A stretch of 64,000 nt of DNA from Limnomonas spitsbergensis (Eukaryota; Chlorophyta; Chlorophyceae; Chlamydomonadales), in contig JAYJMM010000079.1 in the NCBI GenBank assembly GCA_037349105.1, positions 248,001 through 312,000 of the forward strand. Direction: 5' to 3'. The notes beneath the pieces are model-generated. The model was not told where the DNA came from. It did not search any database and saw only the letters and a program-made list of their open reading frames with translations. Positions 45,793 through 57,700 of this stretch are shown here, in pieces. Positions within the stretch are counted from its first letter, which is position 1, and every line of letters starts with the position of its first letter. A program made the translations under genes and the position numbers.

Positions 45793-48700
45793 ATGGGCAA
45801 GGACAAGTCAGCAATCAAGGCCGCCAAGCCTGAGAGCACGGAGGCAACTGTTCTCGACGTCGCTGACATTCAGCGCGCTTCGGACTTTCTTATCAAGCCC
45901 GAGGCCGCTGTGCCCAAGCTCGACACCTCCAAGTGGCCGCTGCTACTCAAGAACTATGACAAGCTCAACGTACGTGCGATCCGATCGAAATGCCGCGATG
46001 AGAGCTAGGGAACGCAATGCCGTCCTTTTGACACGTCGAGGATGCTTTATGCATGAACCCTGTCACAACTCCTGTGCGCCACCCCTGAAGCCACCTCCCC
46101 TCCCGGAGATTTGTTTAGAATTCCGCCATGCCCCTCACGAAATGTTGTGCCAGCTGTCATGAGTATCGCTTCTGCACTCTGTCCACCAGTGCGTGAACAC
46201 CCTAGGTTAAGCCTGTGAGGCATTGCCCCATGAGAGACTCCAGAGCAGCGCAGGCTGCTCGAGAGATGGACACCTGCCCCCCTCACCCTACCCCATCAGC
46301 CCTCACTGACTAGAGACACTCCGTCCAGCCTCCGCAGAAAAAGAGCAGCTCATTACCCACCCTCCGTAATGATGAACTATCATTATAACTGGGACTGTAT
46401 TACCACCATTGCTCAGCTGGTTACGGAGCTCACAGAACAAGGATCGCCCTGCTTACTTGTCCAGAGAGTTGAAATGGCGAGCTATCCCATTAACCCAAAC
46501 GCACTGTCAGGCCTCCTAGCGGATCTTTAGCAGGTGCTTTAGAATGCATGATTTAGCACGCAGGTTGAGGGCTGGACCCACCACCACCTCTGTCCTCCTC
46601 GGCTGTTTTGGAGATGGCCACAAAAGGGACGCACCGACGCTCCTCTCTTACTCCCCAGAGCGGTGGTTTTTACCGACCCCTCAACGCCCCGCACAGTCAC
46701 GTCCGCCCGCTGCTTACAATCAAATACGTTAATCACTGTGTCGGCATGTGTGATGTGTACTGTCTGGGCACCCTCACACTTGCAGGAAGAGTAATACCGC
46801 ATGTACTGCACATGCTGCATGCAGGTGCGAACCGGGCACTACACGCCCATCCCCAGCGGGAACACCCCGCTGCGCCGCCCGCTCAAGGAGTACCTCTCCT
46901 ACGGATGTGTGAACCTGGACAAGCCCGCCAACCCCTCGTCCCATGAGGTGAGACGGCCTATCCTGCCCCTGCTCGCCTTTTCTCAGCTGACGGCAAGCGC
47001 CACGGGCGCACCCCCTTTCTTTGTTGGCAACTCGGGTTTTCTAGGGTTGGGCGTCTGACCTCACACTTTGTTGAGTCCAATCCAAAGAGGCAGGAATTGT
47101 GCTGTGCAATTGCGCCGTTGTCCAGAGTTTGTGAAGTAATTACAGTCCCTTGCTGGTAAAATGAGCTGAATCTGCCTTGAAGTTAGGGTGACTGTAACTC
47201 GGCCACGTAATTCGGCCACGAAAAGGACCGTAATCGGCACGGCACTGGGCGGGAAACAGGCGGCATGTGACACACGTTACAGGTGTAGGACATCACTACC
47301 GGTACTTATTTATAATATCCCCCCCCCCACCAATCACTACTGGTATCCCACTTTATTTGCAAGGGTGCTTTATGGTAACGATGCAGATGTGCCTACGGCC
47401 CGAGCTGCGCTGTCCCCTTAACCCGACGCGCCCCTAGGGGGGCGTAGTTTTTCCTTTTCCTTTCCTGCAAGGGTGCTTCTGCTGTGGTTACCCTCATGTC
47501 ATCACCTGGGCAGGAGAAGCAGGTAGCCCTGCTGCTTGAGCCGTCTGACGCACATATCTGAACCCAAAAGCCTACAGCATATTAAGACCTGAAACCCTGC
47601 ACCCTAGACCCAGGAGATGTCAGCACGTGTGTCATTCACGCCCTGAGACTACTTGAAGCCTCTTGTTGACTGCTGCGCAGCTCATGCGCCGATTTCTGAG
47701 CATGCTTTGCAACTGCTTGCATATTTGAATCCAACCATCCAGGGCATGTCCCCCCGCTTACTCTGCAGGTCGTGGCGTGGATCAAGCGCATGCTACGAGT
47801 GGAGAAGACGGGGCACAGCGGGACCTTGGATCCCAAGGTGGGTGTCAGGCTGCTGTGGGTGCCAGGCGCGTGAAACTGTTGGAACCCATAGTTTGTAAGG
47901 TAGGTGGGTGCCAGCGTGTGACGCCGTCGGAACCTACATCTCAAGGTGGGTGCAGGTTGCTGTGGATGCCAGGCGCGAGACGCCTTTTGAAGGCTTAGAT
48001 CGCAAGGTGGATGTGTGTCAGGCACGCAGGTAGGGTGAAGGTTATACAGGTTGAAGGCATGGGGTTGTGGCAGTTTTTGCCTTTCCGGCTACTAGTCCAC
48101 CTTCAGCAGGCCACCCCGCGGCCGCCGAAGGCCCAATTGGGACCAAACCTGGTCAACGACTTGTGGCCACAGCAGCATGGCTGGCCGCAAGTGGGGTCGC
48201 TGGCCAGAGGCCGGACTGTAGCTGACATGTAACTGAGTCACGAAAACGGAAAGACTGGCGTTTGACAGGCGTTTGACATGGTTGGAGCCTAGGTTGCGAG
48301 GTGGGTGGGTTTTTCAGGCACGCAGGTAGGGTGGAAGGTTGACAGATGTGAGGCATTAGGCACAGGCTCTTGAAGGCTTGAGGTGTGGGTGGAGGATTGA
48401 CAGGTGTGAGGCATGGGGCTGCAGTGCGTGCAGGCTGGTGGGGGCATGAGGCAAAGGGCTTTATTGAAACGCAGGCTGATCTCGGTGCAGACTGACTACT
48501 GTCAGGTGGTGGGTGCAGACTGACTACTGTCAGGTGGTGGGTGCAGACTGACTACTGTCAGGTGGTGGGTGCAGACTGACTACTGTCAGGTGGTGGGTGC
48601 AGACTGACTACTGTCAGGTGGTGGGTGCAGACTGACTACTGTCAGGTGGTGGGTGCAGACGAACAAAATAGGATCAAATGGATCTGAAAACAATTTATTT

Positions 48701-51700
48701 TTGCCAAAAGTACTCTTCAAGGGGGGGCTGAAGCTAAGCTGCAAAGGAAAACAAATGAAACTGAGCTACCAGAGGCAGGCAAAGCGAGTTTTATCAAGGA
48801 ACTGAAACACTGCCCCGGTCACTCTGTGCCCCCAGGTGACTGGCAACCTGATTGTGTGTATCGACCCAGGTTAACACCAACTAATTTCTGAAACCCTGTC
48901 TGAAACCCTGTCTGAAACCTGCCCCGGTCACTCTCTGCCCCCAGGTGACTGGCAACCTGATTGTGTGTATCGACCCAGGTTAACACCAACTAATTTCTGA
49001 AACCCTGTCTGAAACCCTGTCTGAAACCTGCCCCGGTCACTCTCTGCCCCCAGGTGACTGGCAACCTGATTGTGTGTATCGACCGCGCCACACGACTGGT
49101 CAAGGCGCAGCAGAGCGCTGGAAAGGAGTACCTCTGCATTGCTCGGCTCCACGGCAAGGTGGGCGCTGGGTCGAACGTTTAGGGTTCAGGCTCCAGGGCA
49201 AGGTGCAAGCTGGGCGAAAGGGTTAGGGTTTGGGTTTCACAGCAAAGTGTATTTGGGTTTAGCTTAGCGTCCCACGGGAAGGTGCGCGCACTGGTTCGAG
49301 GGTTTAGGGCTCTAGCCTCCACTACATTTCGCGCAGAGGGGTAGCAAGGGCCCAGTTTCTGAAAGGTGCGAGCAGGGTCAAGGGTTGAGGTTCCACGGCA
49401 AGGTGCGCGCTGGGCGAAGGGTTAAGGGTTCAGGTGCAACGACAAGGTGCGCGCTGGGTAGACGAGTTGAAATAGGGGTCCAGCCTCAACAACATGCTAC
49501 GCGTGGTGGGTCAGTTTCTGTAACTTCTCCACATGGTTCACACTATTCACATTTATTGACATTGTTCAAACTATTCACTCCCTGATCTCTCTCCCCAAAG
49601 GTTGAGGGTGGGACCCCTCAGGTGCTCAAGGCGCTCGACACGCTGACGGGCGCCTTGTTCCAGCGCCCGCCGCTCATCTCGGCCGTCAAGCGCCAGCTGC
49701 GCATCAGGAACATCTACTCCACCAAGGTGTGTGAATGTGTGTGGGAGGGAGGGGGGGGGGGCGGTAGGGGTATATGGTGGGGGGAGGGGAGGTGGATATA
49801 GAGCCTAGGAACATTTCCTCGGCCAAGGTGTGTCAGTGTGTGTGAGTGGGTGGGTGGGGGGAGGTGAGGCGGACGCAGAGCCCAGAGATATCTACTCGAC
49901 CAAGCTGTGTGGAAAATGTGTGGAAGGGGGGAGGAGGAGAGGTATAGGGATGTGGTGCCCATGACATAATTGGGACTGGGGGGGATTTGTATCAGCGGTA
50001 TGTGTACTGTTTACTGTAGCGGTATGTGTACTGTGCACCGTACTGATATGTGTACTGCCTACCGTACTGGTATGTGTACTGTCTACCGTACTGATATGTG
50101 TACTGTGTATAGTACCGATATGTGTACTGTGTACCGTACCGGTATGTGTACTGTGTATCACACTGATATGTGTACTGTGTATCACACTGATATGTGTACT
50201 GTGTATCACACTGATATGTGTACTGTGTACCTTACTGATAAGTGGACGGTGTACCATATGATAAGTGGACGGTGTACCGCACTGGTATTTGTGTGCGTTT
50301 TTTTACACACCAACCTGACACCCCCTCCTGCCAACCCCTGCCACTCCCCGCCAACGTAGCCACCCAGCAAAACCCTCAAATTTTGAAGAATCCCCTCAGA
50401 TTCTGAACATTTAAAGAACTTGAAGAACACCCTTGTGATTGTCCATTACCCACCCTGCCAAATCCCAAACCCACCAACGCTTACCCACCCAGCGAACCCC
50501 TGCCAGCGTTCCCATACTTACCTCCTATGCTGCATGATCTGTCCCCGAGCAGCTGTACGAGTACGATGAGGAGCGCCACCTGTGTGTGTTCTGGGTCAGC
50601 TGCGAGGCGGGGACGTACGTGCGGACGCTGTGTGTACATCTCGGCCTGCTGCTGGGGGTGGGAGGCCATATGCAGGTGAGGGCAAGTAGGAGCGCAGCCA
50701 AACCGAGGTGGTGGGGGGTGGAGGCCACATGCTTAAAATATTAAATATGCTTTTGTGAGGACGAGTCGGGGATGCAAGCAGGTGAGGGCAAGTGAGAGCG
50801 CAGCTAAAACAACGTATTGGTCAGAGGCCACAAGCAGGTGAGGACGCCAGCTTTCCGGGTCCCACAAGTCGCAGTTCTTGTTTGAGCCAAGGGGTGTTTT
50901 TAACTGGGCCTGCTGCTGACGGGGGAGGGGGGCCACTAGCAGGTAAGGGCCAGTAGAAGCGCAGCTTTAACGAGGTGGGGGTTGGAGGCCACATGCATAC
51001 TCCGGCATGTTGGGGGAGGCAGACAAGGGTTCAGGGTTCAAAACCTATACCCATTTATATTTGCCCAGGAGCTGCGTCGCGTGCGCTCTGGCATTATGGG
51101 GGAGAAGGACGAGTGATTGAACCCTAATCCCTAAACCCATTTACGTTGGTTCAGGAGCTGCGTCGCGTGCGCTCTGGCATCATGGGGGAGAAGGATGAGT
51201 GATTAAACCCTAAACCCATTTACGTTTGTGCAGGAGCTGCGTCGCGTGCGCTCTGGCATTATGGGGGAGAAGGACGAGTGATTAAACCCTAAACCCTAAT
51301 CCCTGAACCCATTTACGTTTGTTCAGGAGCTGCGTCGCGTGCGCTCTGGCATTATGGGAGAGAAGGATAACATGGTGACCATGCACGACTTGCTGGACGC
51401 TCAGTGGCAGTACGACAATTTCAAGGATGAGGTCAGTGGAGGAAGGGGGCGTAGAGGGAGGTGGGAGGAAGTAAGAGGGGAGGGTGGCGCAGGAGGGGGA
51501 AAGGGAAGTTTTGGGCAGAGCAAGGGGGGGGTATGGGAGGGGGAAATGGGAGTTTTGAACAGGGCCAGGGAAAGAGTGGGGTGGCAAACAAGGCGTTTGA
51601 TGGGAGGTGAATTGCGGTTAGGGAGAGGGACAGTGGGCGGGGGGGTGGGGGGGGGGTGACTAGATGAGGCATGGGAAGGGAGTGGGGGGGATAACTTATG

Positions 51701-54700
51701 GGAAGAGGGTGGGGTTTGAGAAGGGGGCATAGGGGAAGAGGTCAAGACATCATGTGGTGCAGGGTGGGAGGATGGACCTCCATGCACCTGCTATTGCCTG
51801 CATCCTTCATGACTCTTTGCCGTCCCGTTCTTTTCTATCCCCAGACCTAGCTGCGGCGCGGGGGATAGGGTGGGGGGTACCCTCACACTTCATGACTCGT
51901 TGCCCCCTCACACTACCCCCACACTTCATCACTCGTTGCCCCCTCACACTACCCCCACACTTTGTCCCCGTCGCCCTCTCTTTTTCTCTCCCTAGACCTA
52001 CCTGCGGCGCGAGGATGGGGGGTGGTACCCCCACACTTCATGACTCGTTGCCCCCTCACACTACCCCCACACTGCCCTCATTCTTTGCCCTCTCTTTTTC
52101 TCTCCCTAGACCCACCTGCGGCGCGAGGATGAGGGGTGATACCCCCACACTTCATGACTCGTTGCCCCCTCACACTACCCCCACACTACCCTCACTCTTT
52201 ACCCTCTCTTTTTCTCTCCCCAGACCTACCTGCGGCGCGCGGTCATGCCCCTGGAGGTCCTCCTCACCAGCTTCAAGCGTGTGGTGGTCAAGGACTCTGC
52301 CATCAATGCTATCTGCTACGGTGCCAAGCTGATGGTGCCGGGTCTGCTGCGCTTTGAGAGCGGCATTGATGTCGATGATGAGGTGGGTCAGTGGAGGACG
52401 GAAGGGGAGAGGGGGCTTGTTTGTTATGGGGTGGAGCGCATGCAGCCGGGCAGACCCCTTTGAGATTGGCTTCGACGCTGCTGAAGTGTAAGAAAGTAGC
52501 TGAAATGATAGGGGCGTAGCTGAAGGGTAGGAAGGTTGCTGAAATGTAGGGATGTAGCTGAGATGTAAGAGCATAGGTGAAGCGTAGGAAGGTTGTTGAA
52601 GTGTGGGAACGTAGGTAGCAAGTATTACCTTTGTGGGATTATACAGCAGTGGTGCACAACTGCCTCCCACAGGTTGTCATCATGATCACCAGTTTTGAAG
52701 TAATAGATCTGACCTCAAGCTTTTTAGTGATAAGTCTGACCTCGAGCTTTGAAGTAATAGATCTGACCTCGAGCTTTCAACTGATAAATCTGCCTCCCGC
52801 AGGTCGTCATCATGACCGCCAGCTTTTCTTCATTTTAACTTATAAATCTGCATTTCCTGCTGTCATTCTAACTGATAAATCTGCATTTGCCGCTGTCATT
52901 ATAACTGACAAATCTACATTTGCCGCTGTCATTCGTTCCTGATGACTTCTTTGTTTCGATTTCAGGTTGTCATCATGACCACCAAGGGTGAGGCGGTGGC
53001 GGTCGGCATTGCGCAGATGACGACAGCTGTCATGGCAACGTGTGACCACGGATGCGTCGCCAAGATCAAGCGTGTCATCATGGAGAGGGATACCTACCCG
53101 CGCAGGTGTGGGGGAAGGGGAGGAGAGGGGAAGAGGAGGAGGGGAGGGGGAGAGGGGAAGGTTTCCCTGCTCTCAGGTGTGGAGGAAAAGGTGTGGAGGA
53201 GAGGGGGGGGGATGGGAGGGGGAGAGGGAGACCTACCCGCGCAGGTGTGGAGGAAGGGGAGGAGAGGGGAAGAGGAGGAGGGGAGGGGGAGAGGGGAAGG
53301 TTTCCCTGCTCTCAGGTGTGGAGGAAAAGGTGTGGAGGAGAGGGGGGGGGGGATGGGAGGGGGAGAGGGAGACCTACCCGCGCAGGTGTGGGGGAGAGGA
53401 GGGGGAGAGGGGGAAGTGTCCCTGCTCTCAGTTGTGGAGGAAGGGGGGTGGAGGACAGGGGAGGGGGAGAGGGATACGTACCTGCGCAGGTGTGGAGGGC
53501 TGCCTTCATCCACGCCTCTGGGCGTATCGTTTTTTTCTTTATTTATGGAGGGAGGGGAGGAGAGGGGAGGGGAGGGGAGAGGGAGAAGTGTCCCTGCTCT
53601 CAGGTGTGGAGGAAGGGGAGAGGAAGGGAGGGGGAGATTGGGAAGTGTTCCTGTTCTCAGGTGGGGTTTTGGGCTGTAGGGCTTAGGGTTAATATGGCTT
53701 AGGGTTGAGGGTTTTTAATGCCGCGAGTCCTCACCACCACCACCACCTCCCAGGCCTGCGTGCTTGTGTCCCTGTCCCCAAGTGGGGTTTTGGCCCGTAG
53801 GGTGAAGGGTTTTCATGGCTTAGGATTCATGATGGTTTGCAATGCTGCGCATCCCTCACCACCACCTCCAACGCCTGTACGTCCCTCTAATTAAAAAGGG
53901 AAACGTGTGTACATTTATTACTAGGTGGGGTCTGGGCCCGTACGCCGCGCTCAAGAAGAAGCTCATTGCCGAGGGCAAGCTGGACAAGCACGGTCGGCCG
54001 AACGAGGAGACACCCAAGGTGGGCCATTCTGCAGCATTTATTTTTTCATGACTCAGCTGCATGCCGGCTACACCCATTCCTCTGGCCAGAGGCCCCGTTT
54101 GTGGCCAGCTCTTCTGCATTGGCGGCCTACGGTACGCCAGTTTAGGGTTTAGGATCCACAATTCCACACTCCTCGCTACCAGATGACTATGAAACTTCTG
54201 GAACACGAGGCGAGATCTTTGTATGACACTAACTAGGAGCAAGCTGTTATCATGTGGCTGAGCTGTGCCTGTGCTGTGCAGCTCTGCCCCCCCACACCGC
54301 AATGCATCATGTCTGTTCAACTGGGTTTTCTCTGAATATGTAGCTCTGCTACATACCGGTATGTTTTTTCTGAATATGCAGCCCTGCTGCCCACCCACCC
54401 ACCCACCCAATGTATTAGGCCAGTTCAACTGATTGAATATGTGCTTATTCTTTATGCTTGTAGGAGTACCTGCGGGCGCTCCCCGATGTCGAAGCTGCTG
54501 CGATCGCCAAGGCCAAGGCGACACCCGCCGTCATTCCGGCGGCGACGCCCGCTGCCACGCCGGCTGCAACACCCGCCGCAACGCCGGCAAAGGCTGCGAT
54601 GGAAGTTGACGAGGACGAGGAGGCTCCGGCAACCGGCGCAACGGGAGCAACAGTGAAGAAGGAGGTGGGACGCTGACAGAGGGTCTAGGGTCCAGAGGAT

Positions 54701-57700
54701 TAAGGGTTAAGAGGGGAGGAAGTTAAGATGCTAGTAGAGGGTTTTGAATTCATGGAGGAAGGAGGTGGGCCGCTACCAGGTGAAGTGTTCAGTGGAAAAG
54801 GAGGTTAGTTGATGCAGGTGCAGAAGCTGTGGCCCTGGCAATGCCCTGGCACGTTTTATCCCAAGCAGCGACATGAGATGTTGGACTTTTAAAATTACTT
54901 CGGTGGACAACACAGTTATTGTGCTGAAAAACTTTGTTGCCGGTTATCTCGAAATCCTTCAGTGTCGGCTAAAATACGGTCTCATGAGACCCTGTTATGA
55001 GACCTGATGTTTGCTTGTCCGCGTTGAAGTTTTTTGTTAGTCGCCTTGTTTTGGTTTTTTTCCTTCTTGGGTTCCCTGGGAATTCTCCGCTCAGCCTTTT
55101 CGAAAAAGGCTCGATTGGGGCAGTTGTATCAATTCTGTTTCAGAGGCTATACACCGGTTTAGGTTGAACCAAAAACTAGGGGAGTATAAATGGGTACAGC
55201 AACATGCTATATGGTATATGCTATATGTGGCATCAAATGTAACGGTAGTGATATGCCCCTCCCCCTGCCCATGCCCCTCCCCCTGCCCATGCCCCTCCCC
55301 CTGCCCATGCCCCTCCACATGCCCATGCCCCTCCCCTGCCCATGCCCCTCTCCTGCCCACGCCCCTCCCCATGCCCATGCCCCTCCCCTGCCCATGCCCT
55401 TCCCCTGCCCATGCCCCTTCCCCTGCCCATGCCCCTCCCCTGCCCATGCCCCTCCCCTGCCCATGCCCCTCCCCTGCCAATGCCCCTCCCCATGCCCATG
55501 CCCCTACCCTTCCCATGCCCCTACCCTTCCCATGCCCCTCCCCTGCCCATGCCCCTCCCCATGCCCATGCCCCTCCCCTGCCCATGCCCCTCCCCTGCCC
55601 ATGCCCCTCCCCTGCCCATGCCCCTCCCCTGCCCATGCCCCTCCCCTGCCCATGCCCCTCCCCATGCCCATGCCCCTCCCCATGCCCCTCCCCTGCCCAT
55701 GCCCCTCCCCTGCCCATGCCCCTCCCCTGCCCATGCCCCTCCCCTGCCCATGCTCCTCCCCCTGCCCATGCCCCTCCCCTGCCCATGCCCCTTCCCTGCC
55801 CATGCCCCTCCCCTGCCCATGCCCCTCCCCTGCCCATGCCCCTCCCCTGCCCATGCCCCTCCCCTGCCCATGCGCCTCCCCCTGCCCATGCCCATGCCCC
55901 CTCCCCATGCCCCTCCCCTGCCCATGCCCCTCCCCATGCCCATGCCCATGCCCCTCCCCTGCCCATGCCCCTCCCCTGCCCATGCCCCTCCCCTGCCCAT
56001 GCCCCTCCCCATGCCCATGCCCCTCCCCATGCCCATGCCCCCTCCCCATGCCCCTCCCCATGCCCATGCGCCTCCCCCTGCCCATGCCCCTCCCCCTGCC
56101 CATGCCCCTCCCCTGCCCATGCCCCTCCCCTGCCCATGCCCCTCCCCATGCCCATGCCCTTCCCCATGCCCATGCCCCTCCCCATGCCCATGCCCCTCCC
56201 CTGCCCATGCCCCTCCCCTGCCCATGCCCCTCCCCATGCCCATCCCCTTCCCCATGCCCATGCCCCTCCCCCTGCCCATGCCCCTCCCCTGCCCATGCCC
56301 CTTCCCTGCCCATGCCCCTCCCCCTGCCCATGCCCCTCCCCTGCCCATGCCCCTCCCCATGCCCATGCCCCTCCCCATGCCCATTCCCCTCCCCATGCCC
56401 ATTCCCCTCCCCTGCCCATGCCCCTCCCCATGCCCCTCCCCCTGCCCATGCCCCTCCCCTGCCCATGCCCCTCCCCATGCCCATGCCCCTCCCAAGGCCC
56501 ATGCCCCTCCCCATGCCCATGCCCCTCCCCATGCCAATGCCCCTCCCCCTCCCCATGCCCCTCCTTATGCCCATGCCCCTGCCCTGCCCATGCCCCTCCC
56601 CATGCCCATGCCCCTCCCCTGCCCATGCACCTCCCCATGCCCATGCCCCTCCCCTGCCCATGCCCCTCCCCTGCCCATGCCCCTCCCCTGCCCATGCCCC
56701 TCCCCTGCCCATGCCCCTCCCCTGCCCATGCCCCTCCCCATGCCCATGCCCCTCCCCTGCCCATGCCCCTCCCCATGCCCATGCCCCTCCCCATGCCCAT
56801 GCCCCTCCCCATGCCCATGCCCCTCCCCTGCCCATGCCCCTCCCATGCCCATGCCCCTCCCCATGCCCATGCCCCTCCCCATGCCCATGCCCCTCCCCAT
56901 GCCCATGCCCCTCCCCATGCCCATTCCCCTCCCCTGCCCATGCCCCTCCCCATGCCCCTCCCCTGCCCATGCCCCTCCCCTGCCCATGCCCCTCCCCATG
57001 CCCATGCCCCTCCCCATGCCCATGCCCCTCCCCATGCCCATGCCCCTCCCCATGCCCATGCCCCTCCCCCTCCCCATGGTCCTCCCCATGCCCATGCCCC
57101 TCCCCTGCCCTGCCCATGCCCCTCCCCATGCCCATGCCCCTCCACTGCCCATGCCCCTCCCCATGCCCATGCCCCTCCCCTGCCCATGCCCCTCCCCTGC
57201 CCATGCCCCTCCCCTGCCCATGCCCCTCCCCTGCCCATGCCCCTCCCCTGCCCATGCCCCTCCCCTGCCCATGCCCCTCCCCTGCCCATGCCCCTCCCCA
57301 TGCCCATGCCCCTCCCCATGCCCATGCCCCTCCCCATGCCCATGCCCCTCCCCTGCCCATGCCCCTCCCCATGCCCATGCCCCTCCCCATGCCCATGCCC
57401 CTCCCCATGCCCATGCCCCTGTGTTCCTAAAACCATGCACTTGTTTGAGTTCTACATTTATTTATTTATAATACTCTAAGCCGCACTCCATCGGCGGGGA
57501 TATCCTTCTGTCCATACCTATAATCAGCTGCGCAATCAACACCTGCGCACTCTATATGCAGAGTTCAGAGCAGCACAATGAAAACTGAACTATTGTAAAC
57601 GGACCTGCAGCAATCGTTGATTCATGTACCATGTATATTTTTCTCTCTCTCTGCAGAAGAAGGAGAAGAAGATCAAGAGCGAGAAGAAGGAGAAGAAGCG

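Noticed and set aside
55091..57479. Open frames of 600-780 codons (Pro/Met/His-rich or Gly/Met/Trp-rich)
   Set aside because: Composition artefacts of the C-rich satellite inside a well-supported dyskerin intron.
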